A DNA stretch of 64,000 nucleotides from assembly GCA_905205065.1 (NCBI GenBank), contig CAJLCI010000010.1, positions 4,156-68,155 of the forward strand, written 5' to 3'. A program made the position numbers and the translations under genes. How positions within the stretch are numbered: the first letter of the stretch is position 1; every line of letters begins with the position of its first letter. This DNA comes from an uncultured Eubacteriales bacterium. GTDB lineage: Bacteria; Bacillota; Clostridia; Oscillospirales; CAG-272. The notes beneath the pieces were generated by a model. It did not search any database. It saw only the letters and a program-made list of their open reading frames with translations, and was not told the DNA's origin. Shown in pieces: positions 9,272 through 17,205 of this stretch.

Positions 9272-9368
9272 ATTAAAATCATGCCGACATCTATAACATA
9301 TAATTTCCTCTGATAAAACGATAAAGTCTTTATGTCGGTTTTACAGTGTATACCGGTCGTATTATGAA

Positions 9369-9406
9369 AAAGCGGAGCGGAACTTATTCCGTCCGCTTTA
9401 TTTTTC
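9369..9406 (+). terminator. Intrinsic terminator after rqcH
   Basis: AAAGCGGAGCGGAA pairs with TTCCGTCCGCTTT (one bulged G) around a short loop, followed by ATTTTTC on the plus strand. Confidence 0.75.
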
Positions 9407-9423
9407 AGTATTAAAGAATATAA

Positions 9424-9452
9424 TTGCAACCTGAGGTTGCACGATTTGTAAT
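9424..9452 (+). promoter_or_regulatory. Promoter with overlapping palindrome for the XRE-ADP-ribosylglycohydrolase pair
   Basis: TTGCAA (9424-9429), 17-nt spacer, TGTAAT (9447-9452). A 7-bp-arm palindrome TGCAACC-TGA-GGTTGCA (9425-9441) covers the -35 and half of the spacer. Since the first downstream gene encodes an XRE DNA-binding domain, autorepression at this site is the natural hypothesis. It is not proven. Confidence 0.5.
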
Positions 9453-9520
9453 TTCCGATTGGTAGTAATTGATACATGAATCGGTTAAAATAAATGAAAC
9501 AAAACCTATTGGAGGTAAAA

Positions 9521-11083
9521 ATGATAGGGAAAAAATTAGCTGAGTTGAGGAAAGCCCGTGCAATTACTCAGGAAAAACTTGCAAATCGTCTCGGCGTTTC
9601 ACGTCAGGCAGTTCAAAAATGGGAAAATGATTCCGCTATGCCGGATATAGCTAAACTTATTATGATCAGTGAACTTTTCGGCGTGACTATAGAGGAGCTT
9701 CTCGGAATTGATATAAAGGATAGTAAAAACCTAAGATATCCCGATGAGCAAATTCCTTATTATGAGGAAATGGAGGATGCTTTTTACGTTCATCTTCTTC
9801 ATGAGCTTCAACAATCGTCCGAGGAGGGGCGCGACGTTTCGGCCCTGTCAGGATTATTTACGGAAATTAATAAGCTTCCGAACAGTCATGCCAAAAGAGA
9901 CCTTGCTGAAATAGCATATAACATGATTGATACAACCCCTCAGCGCATCGATTATCAGTATAATGAGCCATCCGAATACAGTGAGATTATGCTGCTTTGC
10001 GATCCGGTTAATGCTTTTGAAAAGCTCGACGGAATTAACATGGAAAATAAAATACGCGGAGCGTGGCTTGGCAGAATCGTCGGCTGCAATCTTGGAAAAC
10101 CTCTTGAAGGCATGCGCTTAAGCGCCATGATTCCCGGACTTAGGCAATGCGGAAATTATCCTGTTCACAGATACATTAAAACAGAAGACATTACAGAAAA
10201 ATTCAAACCGCATGAATCCATGACAATCGACGCCGTGGAACGGGACGGGGCGGCGCCTGTCGACGATGACACTAACTATACGGTAATGTCTTCAGTACTG
10301 ATAGAACGGTTCGGACGTGATTTCAAATCGGAGAATCTTGCATATCTGTGGATGCTTCTTCAAGTAAAAAATGCATACTATACAGCTGAAAGAGTTGCAT
10401 ACCTGAATATTGTAAACGGTTTTCGTCCTCCTTACACAGCAACATATCATAACCCGTTCCGTGAATGGATAGGTGCGCAGATACGAAGCGATTATTATGG
10501 ATATATAAATCCCGGAGATCCCGGAGCAGCCGCTGAATACGCGTTTCGAGATGCGCGTATTTCACACACAAAGAACGGTATTTACGGTGCCATGTATGTT
10601 TCAGCGATGATCGCCTGGGCTGCGGTAAGCAGAAACCCGGAAGATATTGTTTCTACCGGATTGCGCTATATCCCCAAAACATCACGCCTTTATGAAGCAC
10701 TTTCGGGTATACTTGAGGATTATAAGAAAGGCGTAAGTGCAAAATCATGGTCTGAACGCTTTCACAGCGAATGGGACGATGAGCCGTTTCATAACTGGTG
10801 TCATGTTATACCGAATGCGTGTATAGTGACCGCGTCGATTCTGTATTGCGGCGGAGATTTTTTGAAAAGTATCTGTTTTGCGGTAAACGAAGGCTTTGAT
10901 ACTGACTGCAACGGAGCAACAGTCGGTTCTGTCATCGGCATGATGCAGGGAGCGTCAGCAATTCCCGAATCTTGGCTTAAACCGTTTCACGGAAAACTCA
11001 GAACACAGCTTTTTGAAATTGGAGATGTTACCTTCGAAGAAATGATTGAAAGGACATTGAAGCATATAGAAAACAAAAAATGA
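9521..11083 (+). CDS. XRE-family DNA-binding domain fused to ADP-ribosylglycohydrolase (copy 1)
   Basis: A 520-residue fusion. Residues 1-65 are an HTH_3/XRE domain (IGKKLAELRKARAITQEKLA, then VSRQAVQKWEND). Residues 70-170 form a linker. From about 175 to the end lies an ADP-ribosylglycohydrolase (DraG/ARH) domain starting RGAWLGRIVGCNLGKPLEGM. It has the metal-binding DDDT motif (VDDDTNYT) and the second metal site GFDTDCNGATVGS. DraG-type enzymes remove ADP-ribose from proteins or nucleic acids with two Mg ions. The ATG at 9521 follows GGAGGT at ideal spacing. An upstream in-frame ATG at 9494 lacks a ribosome binding site. A closely related second copy follows 49 nt downstream. Confidence 0.9.
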   Translation: MIGKKLAELRKARAITQEKLANRLGVSRQAVQKWENDSAMPDIAKLIMISELFGVTIEELLGIDIKDSKNLRYPDEQIPYYEEMEDAFYVHLLHELQQSSEEGRDVSALSGLFTEINKLPNSHAKRDLAEIAYNMIDTTPQRIDYQYNEPSEYSEIMLLCDPVNAFEKLDGINMENKIRGAWLGRIVGCNLGKPLEGMRLSAMIPGLRQCGNYPVHRYIKTEDITEKFKPHESMTIDAVERDGAAPVDDDTNYTVMSSVLIERFGRDFKSENLAYLWMLLQVKNAYYTAERVAYLNIVNGFRPPYTATYHNPFREWIGAQIRSDYYGYINPGDPGAAAEYAFRDARISHTKNGIYGAMYVSAMIAWAAVSRNPEDIVSTGLRYIPKTSRLYEALSGILEDYKKGVSAKSWSERFHSEWDDEPFHNWCHVIPNACIVTASILYCGGDFLKSICFAVNEGFDTDCNGATVGSVIGMMQGASAIPESWLKPFHGKLRTQLFEIGDVTFEEMIERTLKHIENKK

Positions 11084-11132
11084 ATTAGTAAATGTCTTGT
11101 ATTAACATGATTTTCAGGAAAGGATTTTAAAA

Positions 11133-12692
11133 ATGATAGGAAAAAAACTTACAGAGCTCAGGAAAATACGCTCAATCTCTCAGGAAAGTCTGGCTGAACG
11201 TCTTAATGTCTCGCGTCAGACAATTCAGAAATGGGAAAGCGATACATCTACACCCGATATATCCAATCTTATTGCACTAAGCGAGCTGTTCGGAATAACA
11301 ATGGAGGAGCTTCTCGGAATTGCGTCAAAGCAGAAACAGAATATGCGTTATCCGTCAGAAAAAACTCCGGATTATGAAAATATGGGAGGAGCTTTTTATG
11401 ATCAGCTCCTTTTGGAATTTCGACAGGCATCCGAGGAAGGAAAAGACATTGCCTTTCTCAGCGGACTCTTTACGGAGATCAACAAATTACCTAACAGCCG
11501 CGCCAAAAAGGATCTTTCAGAAATAGCCTGCCGGATAATAAATTCTGCGCCGCAAAGAATTGATTATCCGTATAACGAGCCGTCGGATATAGGCAGCATT
11601 ATGCTGCTGTCTGATTTTCCCGAAGCGGAAAAAATACCTGACTGTAATATTCTGAGAGACAAAATTCGCGGTGCGTGGCTTGGCAGAATTATCGGCTGTG
11701 ATCTCGGCAAACCCCTTGAAGGCATGCACAGAAAGGATATGATTCCCGGTCTTACCGCATGCGGCAATTATCCGATTCACCGTTATGTAACGTCTGACGA
11801 CGCGACAGATACCTTTAAACCGAATCTTCTTGCAACTATAGATGCTATTGAAAAGGCTGAAGCCGCCACAGTAGATGACGATACAAACTACACAGCCATG
11901 GCAACGTATCTTATAGATCATTACGGCCGCGATTTCACCCCGTATGAGCTTGCGCGCCTTTGGGTAAATGTCCAAATAAAAGAAATGTACTGCACTGCAG
12001 AACAGGTAGCTTTTGTCAATACTCTGAACGGATACCGTCCGCCGGATACGGCAACCCGCTACAATCCGTACCGAGAATGGGTCGGTGCTCAAATAAGAGC
12101 CGATTATTACGGTTATATAAATCCGGGCAACCCCGGAGCCGCAGCTGAATATGCATTTCGTGACGCAAGCATATCCCATGTAAAAAACGGTATTTACGGA
12201 TCCATGTTTGTTGCAGCTATGATATCAAGAGCCGCTGTAAGCAGTAACACATCGGATATTGTCCGTACAGGACTTCGCTGTATACCCAAAACCTCTCGGT
12301 TATACAAAGCTGTATCGGAAGTTATTGACGGTTACGAGAATGGAATAAACTTTTCCGATTGGTCTGCGCGATTCAATAAGGAATGGAATGATGAAATTCA
12401 ACACCATTGGTGTCATGTTATTTCAAATGCATGTATAGTAACCGCGGCGGTTTTATACGGCAAAGGAGATTTCTCTGAGAGCATAAGCCTTGCGGTAAGC
12501 GAGGCTTTCGACACAGACTGCAACGGTGCTACTGTAGGATCAATTATAGGCATGATGTGCGGAGCTTCGGCTATTCCGGAAAAGTGGTACAAACCTTTTC
12601 ACGGAAAACTGCGTACATCAATAAACACGATAGGAACAGTTACTATAGATGAACTTATTGAAAAAACGATGACGCACATTGCAAACAAATAA
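11133..12692 (+). CDS. XRE-family DNA-binding domain fused to ADP-ribosylglycohydrolase (copy 2)
   Basis: A 519-residue tandem paralogue of the preceding gene with the same architecture: XRE domain (IGKKLTELRKIRSISQESLA, VSRQTIQKWESD) and DraG/ARH domain with VDDDTNYTAMATYL and AFDTDCNGATVGS. The two proteins align end to end without large gaps, so they arose by tandem duplication. Divergence is spread over the whole length, so the duplication is not recent. Both keep the metal-binding aspartates, and neither looks decayed. No separate promoter palindrome is seen in the 49-nt gap, so they are probably one operon. The modified target and the defence or metabolic role are unknown. Confidence 0.9.
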   Translation: MIGKKLTELRKIRSISQESLAERLNVSRQTIQKWESDTSTPDISNLIALSELFGITMEELLGIASKQKQNMRYPSEKTPDYENMGGAFYDQLLLEFRQASEEGKDIAFLSGLFTEINKLPNSRAKKDLSEIACRIINSAPQRIDYPYNEPSDIGSIMLLSDFPEAEKIPDCNILRDKIRGAWLGRIIGCDLGKPLEGMHRKDMIPGLTACGNYPIHRYVTSDDATDTFKPNLLATIDAIEKAEAATVDDDTNYTAMATYLIDHYGRDFTPYELARLWVNVQIKEMYCTAEQVAFVNTLNGYRPPDTATRYNPYREWVGAQIRADYYGYINPGNPGAAAEYAFRDASISHVKNGIYGSMFVAAMISRAAVSSNTSDIVRTGLRCIPKTSRLYKAVSEVIDGYENGINFSDWSARFNKEWNDEIQHHWCHVISNACIVTAAVLYGKGDFSESISLAVSEAFDTDCNGATVGSIIGMMCGASAIPEKWYKPFHGKLRTSINTIGTVTIDELIEKTMTHIANK

Positions 12693-12783
12693 AATATAAT
12701 ATACGAAAAAAAATCACCAAATAGTTCAGTTATCTTCATCTGAAAAAATAAAACGGCTCCTGCTCTTGCTTGATCACACAATA

Positions 12784-12830
12784 AAAGCCTTACTCGATAT
12801 TAAAAAATACCGAGTAAGGCTTTGTTTTTT
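12784..12830. terminator. Bidirectional intrinsic terminator between convergent genes
   Basis: A perfect 13-bp stem AAAGCCTTACTCG (12784-12796) / CGAGTAAGGCTTT (12811-12823), followed by GTTTTTT on plus and TTTTAT on minus. It separates the ADP-ribosylglycohydrolase operon from rpsR. Confidence 0.85.
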
Positions 12831-12843
12831 GTCAGAACTAAAA

Positions 12844-13104
12844 TCAGTCACTGATATAAGGAAGAAGAGCAACGTGGCGGGCACGCTTAATTGCAACAGT
12901 AAGCTGACGCTGATGCTTAGCACACGTTCCGGTAATACGGCGCGGAAGAATTTTTGAACGCTCGCTTACACACTTGCGAAGTCTTGCTATATCCTTATAA
13001 TCAACCTGGTCAATTTTATCTGCGCAGAAAGCGCACACCTTTCTGTGTCTGCGGACAAAAGGACGCGCGGGCTTCTGCTGAACATTTTCTTTTTCGTTTT
13101 CCAT
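12844..13104 (-). CDS. rpsR: 30S ribosomal protein S18
   Basis: An 86-residue S18. Seen: a basic core with KVCAFCADKIDQVDYKD (about residues 22-38) and the conserved KILPRRITGTCAKHQRQLT (about 51-69). The Cys-X2-Cys, later Cys and His pattern matches the zinc-type S18 forms. It is last in the classical rpsF-ssb-rpsR operon and ends just before the bidirectional terminator at 12784-12830. S18 binds S6 on the 30S platform. Confidence 0.97.
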   Translation of the reverse strand: MENEKENVQQKPARPFVRRHRKVCAFCADKIDQVDYKDIARLRKCVSERSKILPRRITGTCAKHQRQLTVAIKRARHVALLPYISD

Positions 13105-13192
13105 GGTTCTGTTAAACCTCCAATCAATACGGTAAAATTACCGCAGGAATAATCACAAATACACTAAAATTATAAATCAAAAGTACCTGCCC

Positions 13193-13666
13193 CTAAAACG
13201 GCAAATCGTCATCGCTGGCAAGATCTTCAAAAGCACTGTCTGGAACAGATGAAGGAGTAAAAGCCGTCGCAGTACTGTTCTGAACAGACTCTGCAGATGA
13301 AGTAAAGCTACGGTTAGCGGCAGTATATCCCTCTTCCGCAGATTTGCTTTCAACAAATGATACTTCATCAGCTACAACCTCGAAATCATAACGTTTCTGT
13401 CCGTTCTGATCCGTCCAGTTGCGATTCTGAAGAGCTCCGAGAACAAAGATGGATTTTCCCTTGACGAAATATCTCGATACAAATTCAGCCTGCTGTCTCC
13501 ATGCAGTAACACGAATAAAATCCGTTTGAGGCTGTTCACCCTGTTTTGTAAATCTGCGGTTTACCGCAATCGAAAATGTAACAACCGGAACTCCGGACGG
13601 CGTCTGTTTAAGCTCGGGATCGGCTGTCAATCTGCCAATAAGAAGAATCTTATTCAAGCTTGCCAT
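13193..13666 (-). CDS. ssb: Single-stranded DNA-binding protein
   Basis: A 157-residue SSB. The OB fold spans about residues 1-105 (MASLNKILLIGRLTADPELK at the start, FIRVTAWRQQAEFVSRYF in the middle). A Ser/Thr/Ala-rich flexible linker follows, then the acidic tip DDDLPF that recruits partner proteins. The length is typical for Firmicutes SSB. It lies between rpsF and rpsR, 58 nt after rpsF, the position of the housekeeping copy. Confidence 0.97.
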   Translation of the reverse strand: MASLNKILLIGRLTADPELKQTPSGVPVVTFSIAVNRRFTKQGEQPQTDFIRVTAWRQQAEFVSRYFVKGKSIFVLGALQNRNWTDQNGQKRYDFEVVADEVSFVESKSAEEGYTAANRSFTSSAESVQNSTATAFTPSSVPDSAFEDLASDDDLPF

Positions 13667-13724
13667 AATAAAATTCCATCCCTTTCCTTTTTCCTTTGAA
13701 ATCCTATTCTGCGATTCTCATTAA

Positions 13725-14153
13725 TTATTCAGCATCTGCGGCTGAATCTGCCGCACTCTGATCTTCGCCGGCATCTTCTTCCTTTACAGGCTCATCTGCA
13801 GCTGCAGCGTCTGCGGAAGAAACAGATACAGCTGACGGTATGCCGGTTTTAGCCGTAGGTTTAACCGCCTTTGTTATCATCGCGCGCATAGTACCGTCGG
13901 TAATATTAAACACACGATTAAGCTCCGCAGGAAGATCCCCCGGTCCCTCGAATGTAATGAGAGTATAATAACCTTCATTTTTGTCATTGATCGGATATGC
14001 AAGTCTGCGCTTGCCCCAATCAGCAACCTCAATAACTTTACCTGCTGCTTCAATCATTCCCTTAAACTTTTCGATAAGCGCCTTTATTCCCTCGTCTCCG
14101 AGATCAAGATCAAATACGAAAAGTGCTTCATAAGACGAAAACTGTCTTTCCAT
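13725..14153 (-). CDS. rpsF: 30S ribosomal protein S6
   Basis: A 142-residue S6. The core (about residues 1-95) has the family start SYEALFVFDLDLGDEGIKAL and the WGKRRLAYPINDKNEGYY stretch that includes the S18-contacting strand. Residues 96-142 are an Ala/Asp/Glu-rich acidic tail longer than in most S6 proteins and probably disordered. First gene of rpsF-ssb-rpsR. It is preceded by a consensus promoter and a short structured leader. AGGGAGGTG precedes the start codon. Confidence 0.96.
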   Translation of the reverse strand: MERQFSSYEALFVFDLDLGDEGIKALIEKFKGMIEAAGKVIEVADWGKRRLAYPINDKNEGYYTLITFEGPGDLPAELNRVFNITDGTMRAMITKAVKPTAKTGIPSAVSVSSADAAAADEPVKEEDAGEDQSAADSAADAE

Positions 14154-14182
14154 AATATTTACACCTCCCTATGGACGTAAGA

Positions 14183-14227
14183 CCGCGCTGAATTGTTTTT
14201 ACGGATATTTTTCCGTGTTCTGCGCGG
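14183..14227 (-). promoter_or_regulatory. Structured rpsF leader, candidate S6:S18 autoregulatory element
   Basis: On the minus strand, CCGCGC (14222-14227) pairs with GCGCGG (14183-14188) around an inner hairpin ACGGA...TCCGT (14201-14216). The stem ends about 30 nt before the rpsF start codon. A leader bound by the S6:S18 complex and containing a CCG element is known upstream of rpsF in many bacteria. This structure is in the right place, but I cannot confirm the motif. Confidence 0.35.
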
Positions 14228-14257
14228 CAAGGAGAAAACAAAGTTTTCAACTGTATA

Positions 14258-14286
14258 ATTATACCACACCTCTTGTCCGTTGTCAA
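14258..14286 (-). promoter_or_regulatory. Consensus sigma-A promoter of rpsF-ssb-rpsR inside an inverted repeat
   Basis: On the minus strand, TTGACA (14281-14286), exactly 17 nt, TATAAT (14258-14263): a perfect consensus. A 14-bp inverted repeat with one mismatch (14262-14275 with 14284-14297) spans the spacer and touches both hexamers. Its T-run (TTTTTT, from 14298) is on the plus strand, away from any gene that would need it. Confidence 0.85.
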
Positions 14287-14338
14287 GAGGTGCGGTATTT
14301 TTTATCAAAAAACTCTTTATTATTCTTATTAAGTTAGA

Positions 14339-14968
14339 TTACTTTGTTCCAAACAGCCTGTCCCCTGCATCCCCAAGTCCCGGAACAATATATGCATGTT
14401 CATTCAAACAATCGTCGAGCGCAGCACAATAAATATCAACGTCAGGATGATCCTTCTGTACTTTTGCAACACCTTCGGGAGCCGCAACAAGATTGAGAAG
14501 GCGAATATTGGATGCTCCGCGTCTTTTAATCTGCGTAACGGCGTCGGATGCGCTGCCTCCTGTCGCCAACATCGGATCGGCAAGAATTACAAGACGCTCG
14601 CTGATGTCGGCGGGAAGCTTGCAGTAATACTCTACAGGCTCGTGAGTTTCCGGATCACGGTACAAACCGATATGTCCAACTTTAGCCACGGGAACAAGAT
14701 TTAAAAGTCCGTCGACCATCCCAAGACCTGCACGAAGAATCGGGACTATTGCAAGTTTTTTTCCTGTAATAGCCTTTCCGGTCATTTTTGTCACCGGAGT
14801 TTCAATTTCAACGTCATCAAGCGGAAGATCACGGGTAAGCTCATATCCCATCAATACTGTAATTTCACTGAGCATCTGGCGAAAATCTTTACTTCCGGTC
14901 TCCTTTTTGCGCATAATAGTAAGCTTATGCTGAATAAGCGGATGATCGATTACATGCAAAGCACCCAT
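14339..14968 (-). CDS. upp: Uracil phosphoribosyltransferase
   Basis: Converts uracil and PRPP to UMP in pyrimidine salvage. A cytosolic protein of 209 residues, the usual length. Seen: the PRPP-binding loop VILADPMLATGGSASDAV (about residues 126-143), the N-terminal HPLIQHKLTIMR (9-20) and the uracil-binding C-terminal region with YIVPGLGDAGDRLFGTK. It is a single-gene unit with its own consensus promoter upstream. Confidence 0.97.
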   Translation of the reverse strand: MGALHVIDHPLIQHKLTIMRKKETGSKDFRQMLSEITVLMGYELTRDLPLDDVEIETPVTKMTGKAITGKKLAIVPILRAGLGMVDGLLNLVPVAKVGHIGLYRDPETHEPVEYYCKLPADISERLVILADPMLATGGSASDAVTQIKRRGASNIRLLNLVAAPEGVAKVQKDHPDVDIYCAALDDCLNEHAYIVPGLGDAGDRLFGTK

Positions 14969-15009
14969 ATTTATACTCCTATCACAATTTAATGTTAATT
15001 ACTCCGATA

Positions 15010-15038
15010 ATTATACACTATTCACGATATTTTTGCAA
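15010..15038 (-). promoter_or_regulatory. Sigma-A promoter of upp
   Basis: On the minus strand, TTGCAA (15033-15038), 17-nt spacer, TATAAT (15010-15015), giving a leader of about 35 nt before upp with AGGAG upstream of the ATG. Confidence 0.75.
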
Positions 15039-15061
15039 TAGTTTTTTTAGACTATACAACT

Positions 15062-15901
15062 TCATACCTGACGGAAGCCGCTTCCGATTATCTCGCTGCT
15101 CGTCGCAATAACAACAAACGCCAAAGGATCAAGGCTGTGTATTACTTTTTGAAGTCTCACTGCTTCCGCTCTTCCGCACGCCGTAAGAAGCATGGTCTTG
15201 TCATCTCCGGTATATGCGCCGTATGCCCTGACAACTGTAGCTCCGCGTCCGAGCGTTTTGATAATATAATCATTGAGCTTTTCCGCTTCTGTGGTAACGA
15301 TTGTAAAATACTTGCAGCTATCCATATTCTCTATTACGCTGTCAACTAAAAACGCACGCGCAAACAGCCCCAAAAGTGAATATAAACCGGTTTTTATATC
15401 AAACACAAAAAATGCTGAAATAACAATAACAAAATCAACAAAAAGCAAACATTTTCCGACATCTATAGATGAATACTTTTTTATAATCAGCGCAATGATG
15501 TCAGTTCCTCCGGATGTAGCATCACACCTGAATATCAGCGCTGAACCTATCGATGTAAGTATAATTACAAAAATAAGTTCCAAAAACGGCTCGTCTGTTA
15601 CGGCGGCTTCAAGAGGAATCGTTATTTCAAAAAGCTTCATAAAGGCGGAATAAAGCAAACTGCAATAGATTGTTTTAATACCGCAGGATCTGCCGAGAAA
15701 AATGAATCCGATTATTAAAAGAATTACATTAAGAAATACAATCAAATTCGATGTACTGATCTGCGTAAGTTCTCCAAGCAAAACAGAAATACCGCTTACT
15801 CCGCCTATTGTGAATGAATTGGGTATCTCAAAAAAATAAACTTCCAATGCTATAAAGAGCGTCCCCAGAGTAATCATCACATAATCTTTAATTTTATACA
15901 T
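15062..15901 (-). CDS. YitT family membrane protein
   Basis: A 279-residue integral membrane protein of the YitT/DUF161 plus DUF2179 type. Seen: about five or six hydrophobic segments over residues 8-185, with the family loop IPNSFTIGGVSGISVLLGEL (27-46) and FRCDATSGGTDIIALIIKKY (124-143), then a soluble C-terminal domain (about 195-279; TRGRGATVVRAYG-like turn, LTACGRAEAVRLQKVI). The molecular function of the family is not established. The ATG is preceded by AAAGG. It lies between upp and the terminator of the sugar-uptake operon and is probably transcribed alone. Confidence 0.88.
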   Translation of the reverse strand: MYKIKDYVMITLGTLFIALEVYFFEIPNSFTIGGVSGISVLLGELTQISTSNLIVFLNVILLIIGFIFLGRSCGIKTIYCSLLYSAFMKLFEITIPLEAAVTDEPFLELIFVIILTSIGSALIFRCDATSGGTDIIALIIKKYSSIDVGKCLLFVDFVIVISAFFVFDIKTGLYSLLGLFARAFLVDSVIENMDSCKYFTIVTTEAEKLNDYIIKTLGRGATVVRAYGAYTGDDKTMLLTACGRAEAVRLQKVIHSLDPLAFVVIATSSEIIGSGFRQV

Positions 15902-15943
15902 TTTTCATACCTTTTATCAATCTTTGCATCAGCAAGTTACCTT

Positions 15944-15995
15944 AAAAAAATCCGCCGTTTCGCTTCAGACTAAAATAATCCGGCGAAACGGCGGA
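15944..15995 (-). terminator. Strong terminator of the sugar-uptake operon
   Basis: A perfect 13-bp stem TCCGCCGTTTCGC (15951-15963) / GCGAAACGGCGGA (15983-15995). On the minus strand it is followed by seven T (15944-15950). It lies about 120 nt after the last permease gene. Confidence 0.9.
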
Positions 15996-16115
15996 ACCCG
16001 TTAATTTCAATACCCGGAAATTATGTCAAAACAAGTTTGCACAATTTCAAAATATTATATCCAATTTATATCTCATATACTCATATACGGTTCTGTCCGC
16101 AATATACCGGAACAA

Positions 16116-17189
16116 TCAGCCGACAATTCCCGAACGCTCTATACCTTGAATAAGGTATCTCTGACAGAACAGGTAAACAATTACCAGCGGAGCAATAATC
16201 ACAAGTCCGCAGGTATTGCGTATAGCCGCTTCATATGTTGTCTGCGCCGCGAAATCTTTAATATACAATGATTTCGGAATTGCAACAACATCCGGCAAAA
16301 GCTTCGGACCTGACGAAGTAAAGAACAGATTTACGTAAAAATTATCAGTCCACTGCCATGAGAAAGCAAAAAGGAATATTGTTATCATCATAGGAATTGA
16401 AATAGGAATGATAATTCTCAAAAATGTCGAGACAACACCTGAACCGTCAATGTATGCTGATTCTTCAAGTTCATCAGGTACTCCGCGGAAAAACTGTCTC
16501 ATCATATAGATGTACAATCCGTTCTTAAATGCAAGCCCTCCCAATGATAGAAGTACCAGCGGCCAATAAGTATTAGTAAGATCTATTGAGTCAAATCCTA
16601 ATACCTTTAAGCCCGGAAATACTCCGCCGCCGAGAAGCTTAAATATTCCGAGAACATCAAAATACTTAAACTTGATAAGCATTGCAAATTTCAATGTATT
16701 GTGCGGTACAATCATTGTAAAAATCACGCACGCAAAAAGAAATTTATTACCCTTGAATTTGAATTTTGCAAAACCGTAGCCAATAAGACAACATATAAAT
16801 GTCTGAACAACGGCACAAAGTAGGGACAGTGTAGTCGTGTTAAACAATGCCTCAAAATATCCGTTTTCAGTAAAAATAGCTTTGTATGTATTAAGTGTGG
16901 GATAACGAGGAATCAGTTTTACCGTTACATCTACAAAGTCATTTGAACTCATGAAAGAGGACATAATCTTCGAAAAGAACGGCTGAAGGATAACATAAGA
17001 AACGCCTATCAGCAAACCAAGTCTGAATAAATACCAGAGGGCGCTGACAACAAAATTCGTAGACAAATATTTAATCTTGAATCGAGTCCAGCGGCTCGTT
17101 CGGTCAAATTCAACACGAATTTTGTTTTTGCTTTCTTTAAGCACCGCGGTACCTTCGCCCACATGTGCTTTTTCAAATTTCTTTTTCAT
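16116..17189 (-). CDS. Carbohydrate ABC transporter permease, MalG type (pair 2)
   Basis: A 357-residue inner-membrane subunit. Seen: about six membrane segments and the EAA loop that docks the ATPase (EESAYIDGSGVVSTFLRIII). A roughly 40-residue charged cytoplasmic N-terminus precedes the first segment. The start is set at 17189, where GGGGGTGAAGG lies upstream. A start at 17249 would overlap the preceding gene by 44 nt. It is last in the operon, 16 nt after its partner permease. It probably forms a heterodimer with the 17206-18186 product. No ATPase is encoded in the window, so a shared MsmK/MsmX-type ATPase is assumed. Confidence 0.88.
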   Translation of the reverse strand: MKKKFEKAHVGEGTAVLKESKNKIRVEFDRTSRWTRFKIKYLSTNFVVSALWYLFRLGLLIGVSYVILQPFFSKIMSSFMSSNDFVDVTVKLIPRYPTLNTYKAIFTENGYFEALFNTTTLSLLCAVVQTFICCLIGYGFAKFKFKGNKFLFACVIFTMIVPHNTLKFAMLIKFKYFDVLGIFKLLGGGVFPGLKVLGFDSIDLTNTYWPLVLLSLGGLAFKNGLYIYMMRQFFRGVPDELEESAYIDGSGVVSTFLRIIIPISIPMMITIFLFAFSWQWTDNFYVNLFFTSSGPKLLPDVVAIPKSLYIKDFAAQTTYEAAIRNTCGLVIIAPLVIVYLFCQRYLIQGIERSGIVG

Positions 17190-17205
17190 TATTTCCTTCA
17201 CCCCC

